Shown here: piece by piece, positions 1 through 6,182 of the stretch | How the letters are laid out: each line of letters opens with the position of its first letter | Numbering within the stretch: the first letter of the stretch is position 1 | Assembly: GCA_009705435.1 (NCBI GenBank) | Contig: WLTJ01000036.1 | Span: 1 to 10,183, forward strand | Direction: 5' to 3' | DNA from: Actinomycetota bacterium | GTDB lineage: Bacteria; Actinomycetota; Acidimicrobiia; Acidimicrobiales; Ilumatobacteraceae | DNA length: 10,183 nt | Notes under the pieces: generated by a model | Seen by the model: the letters and a program-made list of their open reading frames with translations, nothing else | What the model was told of the DNA's origin: nothing | The model's database searches: none | Position numbers and translations under genes: made by a program

Positions 1-203
1 ATGGCCAACATCGTGCTCAGATCAAGATTGAAATGCTCACGGATATTCGGGAGCAGAACGCCGAAGGCTGCTCGATCAAGTTCATCAACCGCATTGAGAC
101 CGAACAACAAAAGTAACGGATACGCAGCTTCACCACCACAGAGTTCGCGAAGTGACACAACGGGATGACGAATGTTGCCCCAAATACTGCGTGACTCACT
201 CAT
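1..203 (-). CDS. MFS-type membrane transporter, N-terminal fragment (runs off the left edge)
   Basis: The ATG at 201-203 opens a frame that stays open to the window edge, giving 67 residues of a longer protein. After a polar start (MSESRSIWGNIRHP) comes a hydrophobic stretch, PLLLLFGLNAV, followed by DELDRAAFGVLLPNIREHF. This resembles the first transmembrane helix and first loop of major facilitator proteins. The start is well supported: a strong AGGAGG Shine-Dalgarno lies 7 bases upstream, and the ATG overlaps the TGA of the LivHM permease gene (ATGA), so the two are probably translationally coupled. In related actinobacteria I recall similar MFS-like N-termini next to Liv permeases, sometimes fused to ABC ATPase domains. 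Such a fusion would supply the ATPase that LivHM needs, but this is recollection and inference, because those domains would lie outside the window. Another kind of membrane protein cannot be excluded. Confidence 0.6.
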   Translation of the reverse strand, partial: MSESRSIWGNIRHPVVSLRELCGGEAAYPLLLLFGLNAVDELDRAAFGVLLPNIREHFNLDLSTMLA

Positions 204-216
204 GAAACATCCTCCT
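200..216 (-). promoter_or_regulatory. Ribosome binding site and ATGA stop/start overlap
   Basis: On the minus strand AGGAGG (211-216) sits inside the last codons of the LivHM gene, 7 bases before the ATG at 201-203. The LivHM stop TGA (200-202) shares two bases with that ATG. This arrangement fixes the start of the downstream gene and is typical of translational coupling between subunits needed together. Confidence 0.8.
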
Positions 217-2206
217 TCTTGCGTGCACGTCTGTACATTCGTCCCGAAAGTTCATCACGAATTCTGATGACCAAAGCCCCCAAGCCGCCGGGCAGGACCA
301 AGAGCATGAACATCACGCCAGCGCCAGTAGAAAGAAATCGCCACTCTGGTGCGGTCACAAACCATTCGGTTCCGCGCAAGTATGCCGCTCCTAAAATGGC
401 ACCAAATGAGACGCCGAGTCCACCGACGATTGAAGCGGTAAAAACTTCAAGGCTGCGACCAACATTGTAACTGTTGATGTCAAAACTGTAATTGAGATGC
501 GTATATAGACCGCCGGCGACTCCAGCAATCGCACCTGAAATGGTGAAGGCTGTGAGTTTGACCCAGATCACTGGCACACCAAAAGCCTGAGCAGCGCGTT
601 CGTTATCGCGCAACGCCAAAATTGCTCGACCAGTTCTGCTGCGTCGAATACCACGGACACCAGCGAACACCACGATCGTAACTCCCAATGTGTAGACATA
701 AAAACGAGTTGGAGTATCAATATCTAAACGACCGAAAAGTGGAAATCGCTCAATCCGCTTCCTGGGAATCCACTCAAAAAAGCGATCGTTCAAGAGCCAT
801 GAGGTGACGCTGAGGGCAAATACCAAAGTAACGACGGCGAGATAGAGCCCGCGAAGTCGCAATGCCGGCAAGCCGACTAAGAACGCTGCTAATCCTCCAA
901 CGATGGCCGCGATCACTAACGACAAAGTCAGATCGACACCCCACGCCTCGGTGCACTTGGCACTGACTGCGGCGCCAATGGCGACAAAACCCACTTGCCC
1001 CAAAGAGATCTGACCCGCCCAGCCAGTCAACACCACGAGAGATAAACCGATGATGCCGTAAATAAAGATTGCCGTGACTTTGATGACTTGGTCAGTGCGC
1101 AAAAGAATGGGGATTGCCACCAAACTGGCGAGAACCACAGCGTATGTACCCCACCTCATCACGCGGACCCACGGAACTCGCGCTACCTCGGGAGCGAGAT
1201 CATGAACTTCGTCAGCTAAGCGCCACGATGCAGTGGTGTCTTGATCAAGGCGCGAGACGCCCTTGCGTTGCATCAATAAGGCCGCCATCACCGCCACTGC
1301 GATGAACGGCGCGACTAGCAAAGGACTTTCAGCGTTCCATTGCACTCCGTACTCAAGAATTCCTAGCGCCACAGCGGCAACTGCAATCGTTGGCAAGTTG
1401 CGCAGTCGTCCAATCACTAAAGCCGCCAGTGCCAGTACCAAGCCCGAGACCGAGAGTGCGCCACCGATCGGCACTCCAAGAATTCCCGAGCGCAAAAAGA
1501 GGGCTAAGAACGACAACGCCGATGCCAACATCCACACAATGGTGGAAAGCCAGCCCACTGGTATTCCCAGAAGGGCAGCGCGATCACTGCGCTCGGCGGC
1601 GGCGCGAACAGCAATGCCGACTTGCGTTTTCGAAAGAAACAACCCCACCGCAATCATTGCCAGCGGAGCAAGGATCATGGCAATGAGATCATTGGCGTTC
1701 AGAATGAACGTCCCGACGGTGAGTTTCCAGGCGACAGGGGGCGGAATCCTTTCGGAAGCCGCCACTTCGTCCCATAATCGGGGCAAAATAATGGCCAATA
1801 CGCTCAGCAGTTGAGTGATACCCAAAGTTGCCACGGTCAGCACCAAGCGCGGGGAACGCACGAAGCGCCGCACGATCGCCAATTCCACGATGGCACCTAG
1901 AACAATCGAACTGATGAGACCGACACCGAGTCCAAAAAGATACGGCAAGCCGTTGAATACGATCAGGCCAACTGACAAAATTGCTGGCACAAAACCCAGA
2001 TCCGCCTGAGCGAAGTTGATCACTCTGTTGGCTCGATAGACCAAGGCCATTCCCACAGCTAAGAGTGCCGTCAGCAACCCGAGCACGATCCCGCGAATAA
2101 AGGCCCCCGCAGGTAAACCAAAAAAGACCAACTGCACGGCTACAAGCGCGAATGCAGGTGTTAAAGACATCAAAGTACGACGAAGATCGGAACCTATTTT
2201 ACTCAT
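200..2206 (-). CDS. Fused LivH-LivM permease of a branched-chain amino acid/amide-type ABC transporter
   Basis: This 668-residue inner-membrane protein joins the two permease subunits of the Liv (HAAT) ABC family, which are normally separate proteins of roughly 300-350 residues. The LivH-like half covers about residues 25-315. It has ALVYRANRVINFAQADLG (54-71), matching the family's 'RVINFAHGD' signature, and an ATPase-coupling loop near RAAAERSDRAALLGIPV (201-217). A polar linker (about 314-350) leads to the LivM-like half. That half has GLSLVVLTGWAGQISLGQVG (387-406), LPALRLRGLYLAVVTL (446-461), the second coupling loop ALRDNERAAQAFGVPV (531-546) and VGGLGVSFGAILGA (594-607). The family imports hydrophobic amino acids, amides, urea or other small organics; substrate cannot be read from the permease. 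The start ATG at 2204-2206 has a GGGGAGGGG Shine-Dalgarno 6 bases upstream. No ATPase or binding-protein gene is visible here. Confidence 0.93.
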   Translation of the reverse strand: MSKIGSDLRRTLMSLTPAFALVAVQLVFFGLPAGAFIRGIVLGLLTALLAVGMALVYRANRVINFAQADLGFVPAILSVGLIVFNGLPYLFGLGVGLISSIVLGAIVELAIVRRFVRSPRLVLTVATLGITQLLSVLAIILPRLWDEVAASERIPPPVAWKLTVGTFILNANDLIAMILAPLAMIAVGLFLSKTQVGIAVRAAAERSDRAALLGIPVGWLSTIVWMLASALSFLALFLRSGILGVPIGGALSVSGLVLALAALVIGRLRNLPTIAVAAVALGILEYGVQWNAESPLLVAPFIAVAVMAALLMQRKGVSRLDQDTTASWRLADEVHDLAPEVARVPWVRVMRWGTYAVVLASLVAIPILLRTDQVIKVTAIFIYGIIGLSLVVLTGWAGQISLGQVGFVAIGAAVSAKCTEAWGVDLTLSLVIAAIVGGLAAFLVGLPALRLRGLYLAVVTLVFALSVTSWLLNDRFFEWIPRKRIERFPLFGRLDIDTPTRFYVYTLGVTIVVFAGVRGIRRSRTGRAILALRDNERAAQAFGVPVIWVKLTAFTISGAIAGVAGGLYTHLNYSFDINSYNVGRSLEVFTASIVGGLGVSFGAILGAAYLRGTEWFVTAPEWRFLSTGAGVMFMLLVLPGGLGALVIRIRDELSGRMYRRARKKEDVS

Positions 2207-2370
2207 TTCTCACCCCTCCCCCTGTAAACAAAAAGGCCGCAACATCTGCTTTATCGCACCTCATTACCCCACTTATGGTTAGCACAGCGACCCTCATGGA
2301 TGTTCATTGGGTTCAGCCACAAGTTATGTCAGTTAGTATGCAAGTACTTACAACTAGTTAGGGTCAAGAT
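2207..2370. promoter_or_regulatory. Divergent intergenic region between the Liv permease and SRPBCC/sulfatase units
   Basis: This 164-base gap must hold the promoters of both divergent units. I cannot assign a convincing -35/-10 pair on the minus strand. On the plus strand TAGTAT (2334-2339) is a possible -10, with only a weak TTCAGC (2312-2317) 16 bases upstream. Two self-complementary octamers, AAGTACTT (2342-2349) and AACTAGTT (2352-2359), follow it with centres 10 bases apart, about one helical turn, and are candidate operator half-sites. AGGG (2360-2363) is a modest Shine-Dalgarno for the SRPBCC gene. Confidence 0.4.
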
Positions 2371-2772
2371 ATGGGAACAGTGCGCCGTCACATTTATATA
2401 GATGCCCCAGCAGATGTGGTCTGGGGCATCGTCGGAGCACCTGACCGTCTCCACGAATGGTTCCCCATTGATAGTTGCGAAGTCGTTGGTAACAAGCGAT
2501 GGATTAATCTGCCGAGCGGTTTGCGCTTTGAAGAGGACATCATCACCCTTGATCACGACCTGCGTCGTTTTCAATATGCGATTGTCAACAATATGATCGT
2601 CACTCATCATCTCGCCACAGTTGATGTCATCGCTGATGGGGCAGATCGTTGCATCGTGATCTATGCAACTGACATTGAGCCAGAACCTATGGGTCTGGTG
2701 ATTATTGGAGCTGCTGGATCTGGTTTGAAAAAATTACAAAGCATGTTTTCACGCGTGAATGGAGTCAGTTAA
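2371..2772 (+). CDS. Small SRPBCC-fold (START/polyketide cyclase-like) protein
   Basis: This 133-residue soluble protein opens with the typical first strand and helix of the SRPBCC/Bet v1-like fold: HIYIDAPADVVWGIVGAPDR (7-26), then LHEWFP (27-32). The rest alternates strands (FEEDIITLDHDLRRFQYAIV, CIVIYATDIEPE) and ends in a C-terminal helix (GLKKLQSMFSRV), as expected for a complete single-domain member of about 130-150 residues. The fold makes a deep hydrophobic pocket and is used for lipid or small-molecule binding and some cyclase or hydrolase chemistry, so no reaction can be assigned from sequence. The start has AGGG 7 bases upstream. Its stop overlaps the sulfatase start (TAATG), so the two are almost certainly one operon and may act on the same compound. 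Confidence 0.82.
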   Translation: MGTVRRHIYIDAPADVVWGIVGAPDRLHEWFPIDSCEVVGNKRWINLPSGLRFEEDIITLDHDLRRFQYAIVNNMIVTHHLATVDVIADGADRCIVIYATDIEPEPMGLVIIGAAGSGLKKLQSMFSRVNGVS

Positions 2773-2774
2773 TG
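2761..2774 (+). promoter_or_regulatory. Ribosome binding site and TAATG coupling of the sulfatase gene
   Basis: GGAG at 2761-2764, inside the last codons of the SRPBCC gene, lies 7 bases before the sulfatase ATG (2772-2774). That ATG shares its A with the TAA stop of the upstream gene. This fixes the sulfatase start and indicates coupled translation. Confidence 0.75.
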
Positions 2775-4325
2775 GGACGCAAAATATTATTTATCACCAC
2801 CGACCAACAGCGCTTTGATGCACTCGGGTGTAACGGCGGCCTGATCGCCCGCACTCCTAACATTGATGCCCTGGCAGCACACGGGATCAACTACAACCGC
2901 GCCCACCCACAAAACGTTGTGTGCATGCCTTCGCGCTCAACCATGATTACTGGTCAGCACGTGTCCACCCACGGCGTATGGATGAACGGAGTTCCACTTC
3001 CTGTTGATGCCCCGAGTGTGGCGAGCACCTTGCACGATGCCGGATATAAAACGGCACTCATTGGCAAGGCCCATTTTGAACCTTTCCTCGATCCATTCTT
3101 GCGCTTCGCTGAAAATCAATTGGCGGCCTCGGGCACGCACTCGCTTATTGAAGACGGATATCTGCATCGCGGTTTCGACCATATGGAATCGGCTGCTCAT
3201 GGTGGCATGGGGACATTTCACTATGCCCAATGGTTGATGAAAAATCATCCAGAGGCGGTTGCCATGTACTACCGCGTGCTGGATATGGAACTACAGGTGA
3301 GCGCCCTCGGTGGCACCAACACTGGCGCTCCCCAAGCCCACATCAACAACATCCCGCGCGAGTGGTATCACACTGATTGGGTTGCTGATCGGGCTATTGC
3401 TTGGCTGGAATCGCTTGACCCCGATGCCGATTGGTTTTGCTGGGTGAGTTTTCCCGACCCACACCATCCGTGGGATCCTCCAGCATCTGAACTACATCGC
3501 GTGAACTGGCGAGATGTAGATCTTCCCGTTGGGTTCCCAGTGGATCGCGCGCAACGCGAAGCAATTCTTGATGCCAAACCGGCGCAGTGGCGCAAATGGT
3601 ATGACGGAGATTTTGTCTCCAACTATGAAGCACCGCGGCGATGGGTCCCGAACACTCTCACCGAGGACCAAGTTCGCGAAATCAACGCTCTGACTCATAT
3701 TGAAAACGAACTCATTGACGAGGCCGTTGGTCGTTTGATGAAGCATGTTGAAAGCCGAGGTTGGGGGGCAGATACAGATGTCTTGTTCTCCACCGATCAC
3801 GGTGAATTCCAAGGAGACTTCGGCTTGTTGTTCAAGGGCCCGTACCATGTTGATTCGCTGATGCGCGTGCCACTGATTTGGCGACCAGCGCCCTCGGCTG
3901 GCGTTGATCCAGCAACCGTGACCGCACCTGTTGGACACGTTTCTCTAGCGGCTACGTTCTGCGAAATTGCCGGCCTCCCCCAACCGGCTTACGTTGAAGC
4001 ACCACGACTTCCCATGAATGACGAGGATGCCAGAACTCTTGGTCACGAACGAGTCCTCACCGAATGGGACAGCGTTCTGTTCGGCAAAATCGTGGGATTG
4101 CGAACGATCTGTCGCGATGGTTGGGTAGCAACGGCCTGCTTACCTGGAAGCCTGCACAATGGCACCGAAGGTGAGTTATACAACCTGGCTAATGATCCTC
4201 TGCAGCAGATCAACCTGTGGGATGACAGCGCTTATCGCTCAACACGAGATGACCTTCTCGCCGATATGTGGGACAGTCTGCCGACTCCCGACGCCGTGCG
4301 TCGCGAGTGTGATGCACCGGTCTAA
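2772..4325 (+). CDS. Type I sulfatase / phosphonate monoester hydrolase-like enzyme (formylglycine-dependent)
   Basis: This 517-residue alkaline-phosphatase-superfamily hydrolase carries the sulfatase signature VVCMPSRSTMITG (49-61). Cys51 in C-x-P-S-R would be oxidised to formylglycine, the catalytic nucleophile. Metal ligands are visible at Asp11-Gln12 (ITTDQQR) and Asp342-His343 (FSTDHGEFQGDFG). Other active-site candidates are Lys99 and His101 (IGKAHFEP), His231/His232 (FPDPHHPW) and Lys355 (FKGPYHVDSLMRVPLIWR). The C-terminus has the family's GELYNLANDPLQQINLW (468-484). Having Gln12 rather than the usual second Asp resembles the phosphonate monoester hydrolase and related promiscuous branch, so the substrate may be a sulfate ester, phosphodiester or phosphonate ester. 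There is no signal peptide, so it should act in the cytosol. Activity needs a formylglycine-generating enzyme, not encoded here. Choline-sulfatase or arylsulfatase activity is also possible. Confidence 0.88.
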   Translation: MGRKILFITTDQQRFDALGCNGGLIARTPNIDALAAHGINYNRAHPQNVVCMPSRSTMITGQHVSTHGVWMNGVPLPVDAPSVASTLHDAGYKTALIGKAHFEPFLDPFLRFAENQLAASGTHSLIEDGYLHRGFDHMESAAHGGMGTFHYAQWLMKNHPEAVAMYYRVLDMELQVSALGGTNTGAPQAHINNIPREWYHTDWVADRAIAWLESLDPDADWFCWVSFPDPHHPWDPPASELHRVNWRDVDLPVGFPVDRAQREAILDAKPAQWRKWYDGDFVSNYEAPRRWVPNTLTEDQVREINALTHIENELIDEAVGRLMKHVESRGWGADTDVLFSTDHGEFQGDFGLLFKGPYHVDSLMRVPLIWRPAPSAGVDPATVTAPVGHVSLAATFCEIAGLPQPAYVEAPRLPMNDEDARTLGHERVLTEWDSVLFGKIVGLRTICRDGWVATACLPGSLHNGTEGELYNLANDPLQQINLWDDSAYRSTRDDLLADMWDSLPTPDAVRRECDAPV

Positions 4326-4430
4326 GTCCAGACCAGATATGGCCTGACCCTCCATACGAGCACCTCACCGTTTTCTGCTGGGCCGCGCCCACATTGTTGG
4401 GACTTGAACCCACCGAGAAAAGAGGACACA
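4326..4430. other. Intergenic gap between the sulfatase and the coiled-coil gene
   Basis: This gap has no convincing terminator. The best hairpin, GGGC-CGC-GCCC (4380-4390), is only 4 bp and lacks a T-run. A 15-base element, TGGGACTTGAACCCA (4398-4412), can form a 4-bp stem with a 7-base loop and looks like a reverse-strand tRNA T-arm, but no tRNA body is present. GAGG just before 4431 is the probable Shine-Dalgarno of the next gene. A promoter could not be assigned. Confidence 0.35.
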
Positions 4431-4847
4431 ATGGCACTTGATGAAGCAGACCGTTTTCGCATTACCACCAAACTTGCCGACACCCTCGGCCAAGACGACG
4501 CTGCTGCCCTAATGGAGACGATTCCTCCCTTTGATTGGCATCAAATCGTAACGAAGACCGATCTCACAAACGCCGTCAAAGATTTGGCCACCAAGTCCGA
4601 TATGGCTCTTGAGTTCAGCACTCTTCGCGAAGAGATGGGCATTAAGTTTTCGCAAGTTGACGCTGGCTTTGCGCGGGTTGACGCTCGCTTCGAACAAGTT
4701 GACGGTCGTTTCTTCCAAGTCGACGCGAAACTATCTGACCTCAGAACCGAGCTGCACAAGACTTTGCGCGTTCACTTTTTAGCGCTGATTACGACAATGG
4801 TAGCTATGAACACCATGATGGTCTCGTTAGTCGCTCTGCTCAAATAG
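4431..4847 (+). CDS. Small C-terminally membrane-anchored coiled-coil protein
   Basis: This 138-residue protein of unknown function has four parts. A short helical N-terminus contains ALMETIPPFDWHQIVTKTDL (26-45), a motif I associate with a family of small actinobacterial proteins. A central coiled coil (about 46-110) includes four consecutive heptads of the form F-x-x-V-D-A/G-x (73-100). A short linker follows, and then one hydrophobic helix, FLALITTMVAMNTMMVSLVALL (about 116-137), at the extreme C-terminus. It is therefore probably a tail-anchored protein with the coiled coil in the cytosol; topology is inferred. The ATG at 4431 is chosen because a GAGG Shine-Dalgarno lies about 6 bases upstream. 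An in-frame TTG at 4404 would add nine residues with no binding site. It stands alone on its strand and converges on the amidase gene with a 19-base gap. Similar proteins are usually left as hypothetical or DUF1640-like; no role can be assigned. Confidence 0.75.
   Translation: MALDEADRFRITTKLADTLGQDDAAALMETIPPFDWHQIVTKTDLTNAVKDLATKSDMALEFSTLREEMGIKFSQVDAGFARVDARFEQVDGRFFQVDAKLSDLRTELHKTLRVHFLALITTMVAMNTMMVSLVALLK
4647..4730 (+). repeat. Four tandem 21-base heptad-coding repeats
   Basis: Units at 4647-4667, 4668-4688, 4689-4709 and 4710-4730 each encode one heptad: FSQVDAG, FARVDAR, FEQVDGR, FFQVDAK. The core GTTGAC (V-D) is kept at the DNA level in the first three units and is GTCGAC in the fourth, pointing to in-frame duplication followed by drift. 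Phe, Val and Asp recur at fixed positions of the predicted coiled coil. Confidence 0.85.
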
Positions 4848-4866
4848 CAACCACCCAAACGGTCAT

Positions 4867-5709
4867 TTATTCCAGATCGGTGCGACGGTCGCGAAACACT
4901 CCCCAACCAGTTCGCATCTCGGCCACTTCGTCAAGATCGAACGTTGAGATTAAAACGGTCTCACTGACGCGGTCCGCTTCCGCAAGTATCTCACCTGTCG
5001 GACCAGCAATAAAAGATGAGCCGTAAAATGTCAGAGTAAAACGCGATCCTCGCTCAACACCCACACGATTGGCCGCCACAACTGGGACCAAATTGGCACC
5101 AGCATGGCCTTGCATGACTCGTTGCCAATGAGCCGCCGAATCAAGTGTTGCATCCATCGGTTCACTGCCGATGGCAGTCGGATACAAAATAATTTCCGCT
5201 CCGCCTAGAACCAAAGCCCGCGCTACCTCAGGAAACCATTGATCCCAACATATGGCAACGCCGATACGACCCACTGCCGTATCCCACACTTTGTATCCCG
5301 TATCACCAGGTCTGAAATAAAACTTCTCCGAATATCCCGGACCGTCGGGGATATGACTCTTGCGATACACGCCAAGGACCATCCCGTCAGCATCAATGAT
5401 CGCGCATGAGTTGTATAGCGCATTTCCATCCCGCTCATAAAAACTCACTGGAATGACGACTGACAATTCACGCGCCAATTTTTGGAAATGCTCAATAGTT
5501 GAGTGTCCCACTAAGGGCTTGGCCCGCGCAAAATGCTCTGTCCGCTGATCTTCACAAAAATAGTGACCCTCAAAAAGCTCGGGAATCAAAATGAGATGTG
5601 CGCCACGCGCAGACGCTTCACGCACAAGACGATCTGCCGTCGCTACATTTTCAGAGATGACATCCGTCATCGACATCTGCAGAGCGGCAACAGTGAGCGA
5701 GCGCATCAT
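4867..5709 (-). CDS. aguB: N-carbamoylputrescine amidase (nitrilase-superfamily carbon-nitrogen hydrolase)
   Basis: This is a complete 280-residue carbon-nitrogen hydrolase, close to the 290-300 residues usual for AguB. The Glu-Lys-Cys catalytic triad is visible: Glu44 in LILIPELFEGHYF, Lys117 in GVYRKSHIPDGPGYSEKFYF, and Cys154 in GVAICWDQWFPE. A second conserved Glu (128) sits in SEKFYF. The 'YRKSHIPDGPGY-EKFYF-PGDTGYKV' block and 'CWDQWFPE' are characteristic of N-carbamoylputrescine amidase, which hydrolyses N-carbamoylputrescine to putrescine, CO2 and ammonia in the agmatine route to polyamines. It should be cytosolic. The start is ATGATG at 5704-5709, directly after the TAA of the flavodoxin gene with no obvious Shine-Dalgarno of its own, so it probably depends on coupling. 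No agmatine deiminase gene is in the window, so a related amide substrate cannot be excluded. Confidence 0.87.
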   Translation of the reverse strand: MMRSLTVAALQMSMTDVISENVATADRLVREASARGAHLILIPELFEGHYFCEDQRTEHFARAKPLVGHSTIEHFQKLARELSVVIPVSFYERDGNALYNSCAIIDADGMVLGVYRKSHIPDGPGYSEKFYFRPGDTGYKVWDTAVGRIGVAICWDQWFPEVARALVLGGAEIILYPTAIGSEPMDATLDSAAHWQRVMQGHAGANLVPVVAANRVGVERGSRFTLTFYGSSFIAGPTGEILAEADRVSETVLISTFDLDEVAEMRTGWGVFRDRRTDLE

Positions 5710-6138
5710 TTAGGCAACAGCTAGAGCACTCATCAGACGCGCTGCAAACTCTTCGCTATGTGCTTCAATTTTGGCACGATGCAAAGCCATACCACCGATC
5801 ACGTCGGCACCTAAACGATTGACCGACTTTTCCATTGCCCCAAGCGTCTTGCCCGGATTCAAAGCGAAGGTACAGAAAGTGGCCGCACGCTTGCCAGTGA
5901 TGGCAGGTAGAGCATTGATGTTGCCGATACCCCAAGGACTTTGACCGACGATAAATGCCCCGTGCACCCATGTGCCGACCACGATTAGATCAGCCGCCTG
6001 CAGGGCTAGATGATCGGGCTTCTTGACAGGGTTGAGACCAGTAATCGTCCAACCTTCCTGCTGCAGATTGCCGGCGATGAGTTCGGCAGCCTTCCATGTG
6101 TTCCCCGTGAGGCTTTCAACTAAGAGTGCAACTTTCAT
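5710..6138 (-). CDS. Flavodoxin-fold protein
   Basis: This 142-residue protein matches the flavodoxin fold. The first strand and phosphate-binding loop read KVALLVESLTGNTWKAAELI (2-21), equivalent to the FMN-binding T/S-x-T-G-x-T loop. Later, LIVVGTWVHGAFIVGQSP matches the strand-loop that stacks on the flavin, and KRAATFCTFALNPGKTL the next strand. It probably binds FMN and carries electrons or reduces a partner, but the partner is not evident. The start at MKV (6136-6138) is preferred because the fold begins there. An upstream in-frame ATG (6205-6207) would add 23 residues and overlap the pcrA end. The Shine-Dalgarno is poor (GGAG only one base from the ATG), so the start is less certain than the family. 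The gene lies 44 bases after pcrA and its TAA directly abuts the amidase ATG. Confidence 0.75.
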   Translation of the reverse strand: MKVALLVESLTGNTWKAAELIAGNLQQEGWTITGLNPVKKPDHLALQAADLIVVGTWVHGAFIVGQSPWGIGNINALPAITGKRAATFCTFALNPGKTLGAMEKSVNRLGADVIGGMALHRAKIEAHSEEFAARLMSALAVA

Positions 6139-6182
6139 ACTCCGATTCAACCATGCGCGATGGGTCAGGGCGAAGAATATGC

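Noticed and set aside
1263..1814. 183-residue plus-strand open frame antisense to the Liv permease
   Set aside because: The product is Ala/Thr/Arg-rich with no domain, there is no ribosome binding site, and it lies wholly opposite a well-supported gene. It is a shadow frame.
3492..3938. 148-residue minus-strand open frame antisense to the sulfatase
   Set aside because: It lies inside a gene with intact catalytic motifs and has no recognisable protein features.
4380..4390. GGGC-CGC-GCCC hairpin as a sulfatase terminator
   Set aside because: The stem is only 4 bp with a 3-base loop and no following T-run.
4398..4412. TGGGACTTGAACCCA, a reverse-strand tRNA T-arm look-alike
   Set aside because: A 4-bp stem with a 7-base loop matches a T-arm, but the acceptor complement expected about 60 bases away is absent and no anticodon or D arm can be drawn. 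At most it is a tRNA remnant or chance.
4404..4430. TTG start that would extend the coiled-coil protein by nine residues
   Set aside because: There is no Shine-Dalgarno for the TTG, whereas the ATG at 4431 has GAGG at proper spacing.
4848..4866. Possible bidirectional terminator between the convergent coiled-coil and amidase genes
   Set aside because: The gap is only 19 bases and shows no inverted repeat or T-run.
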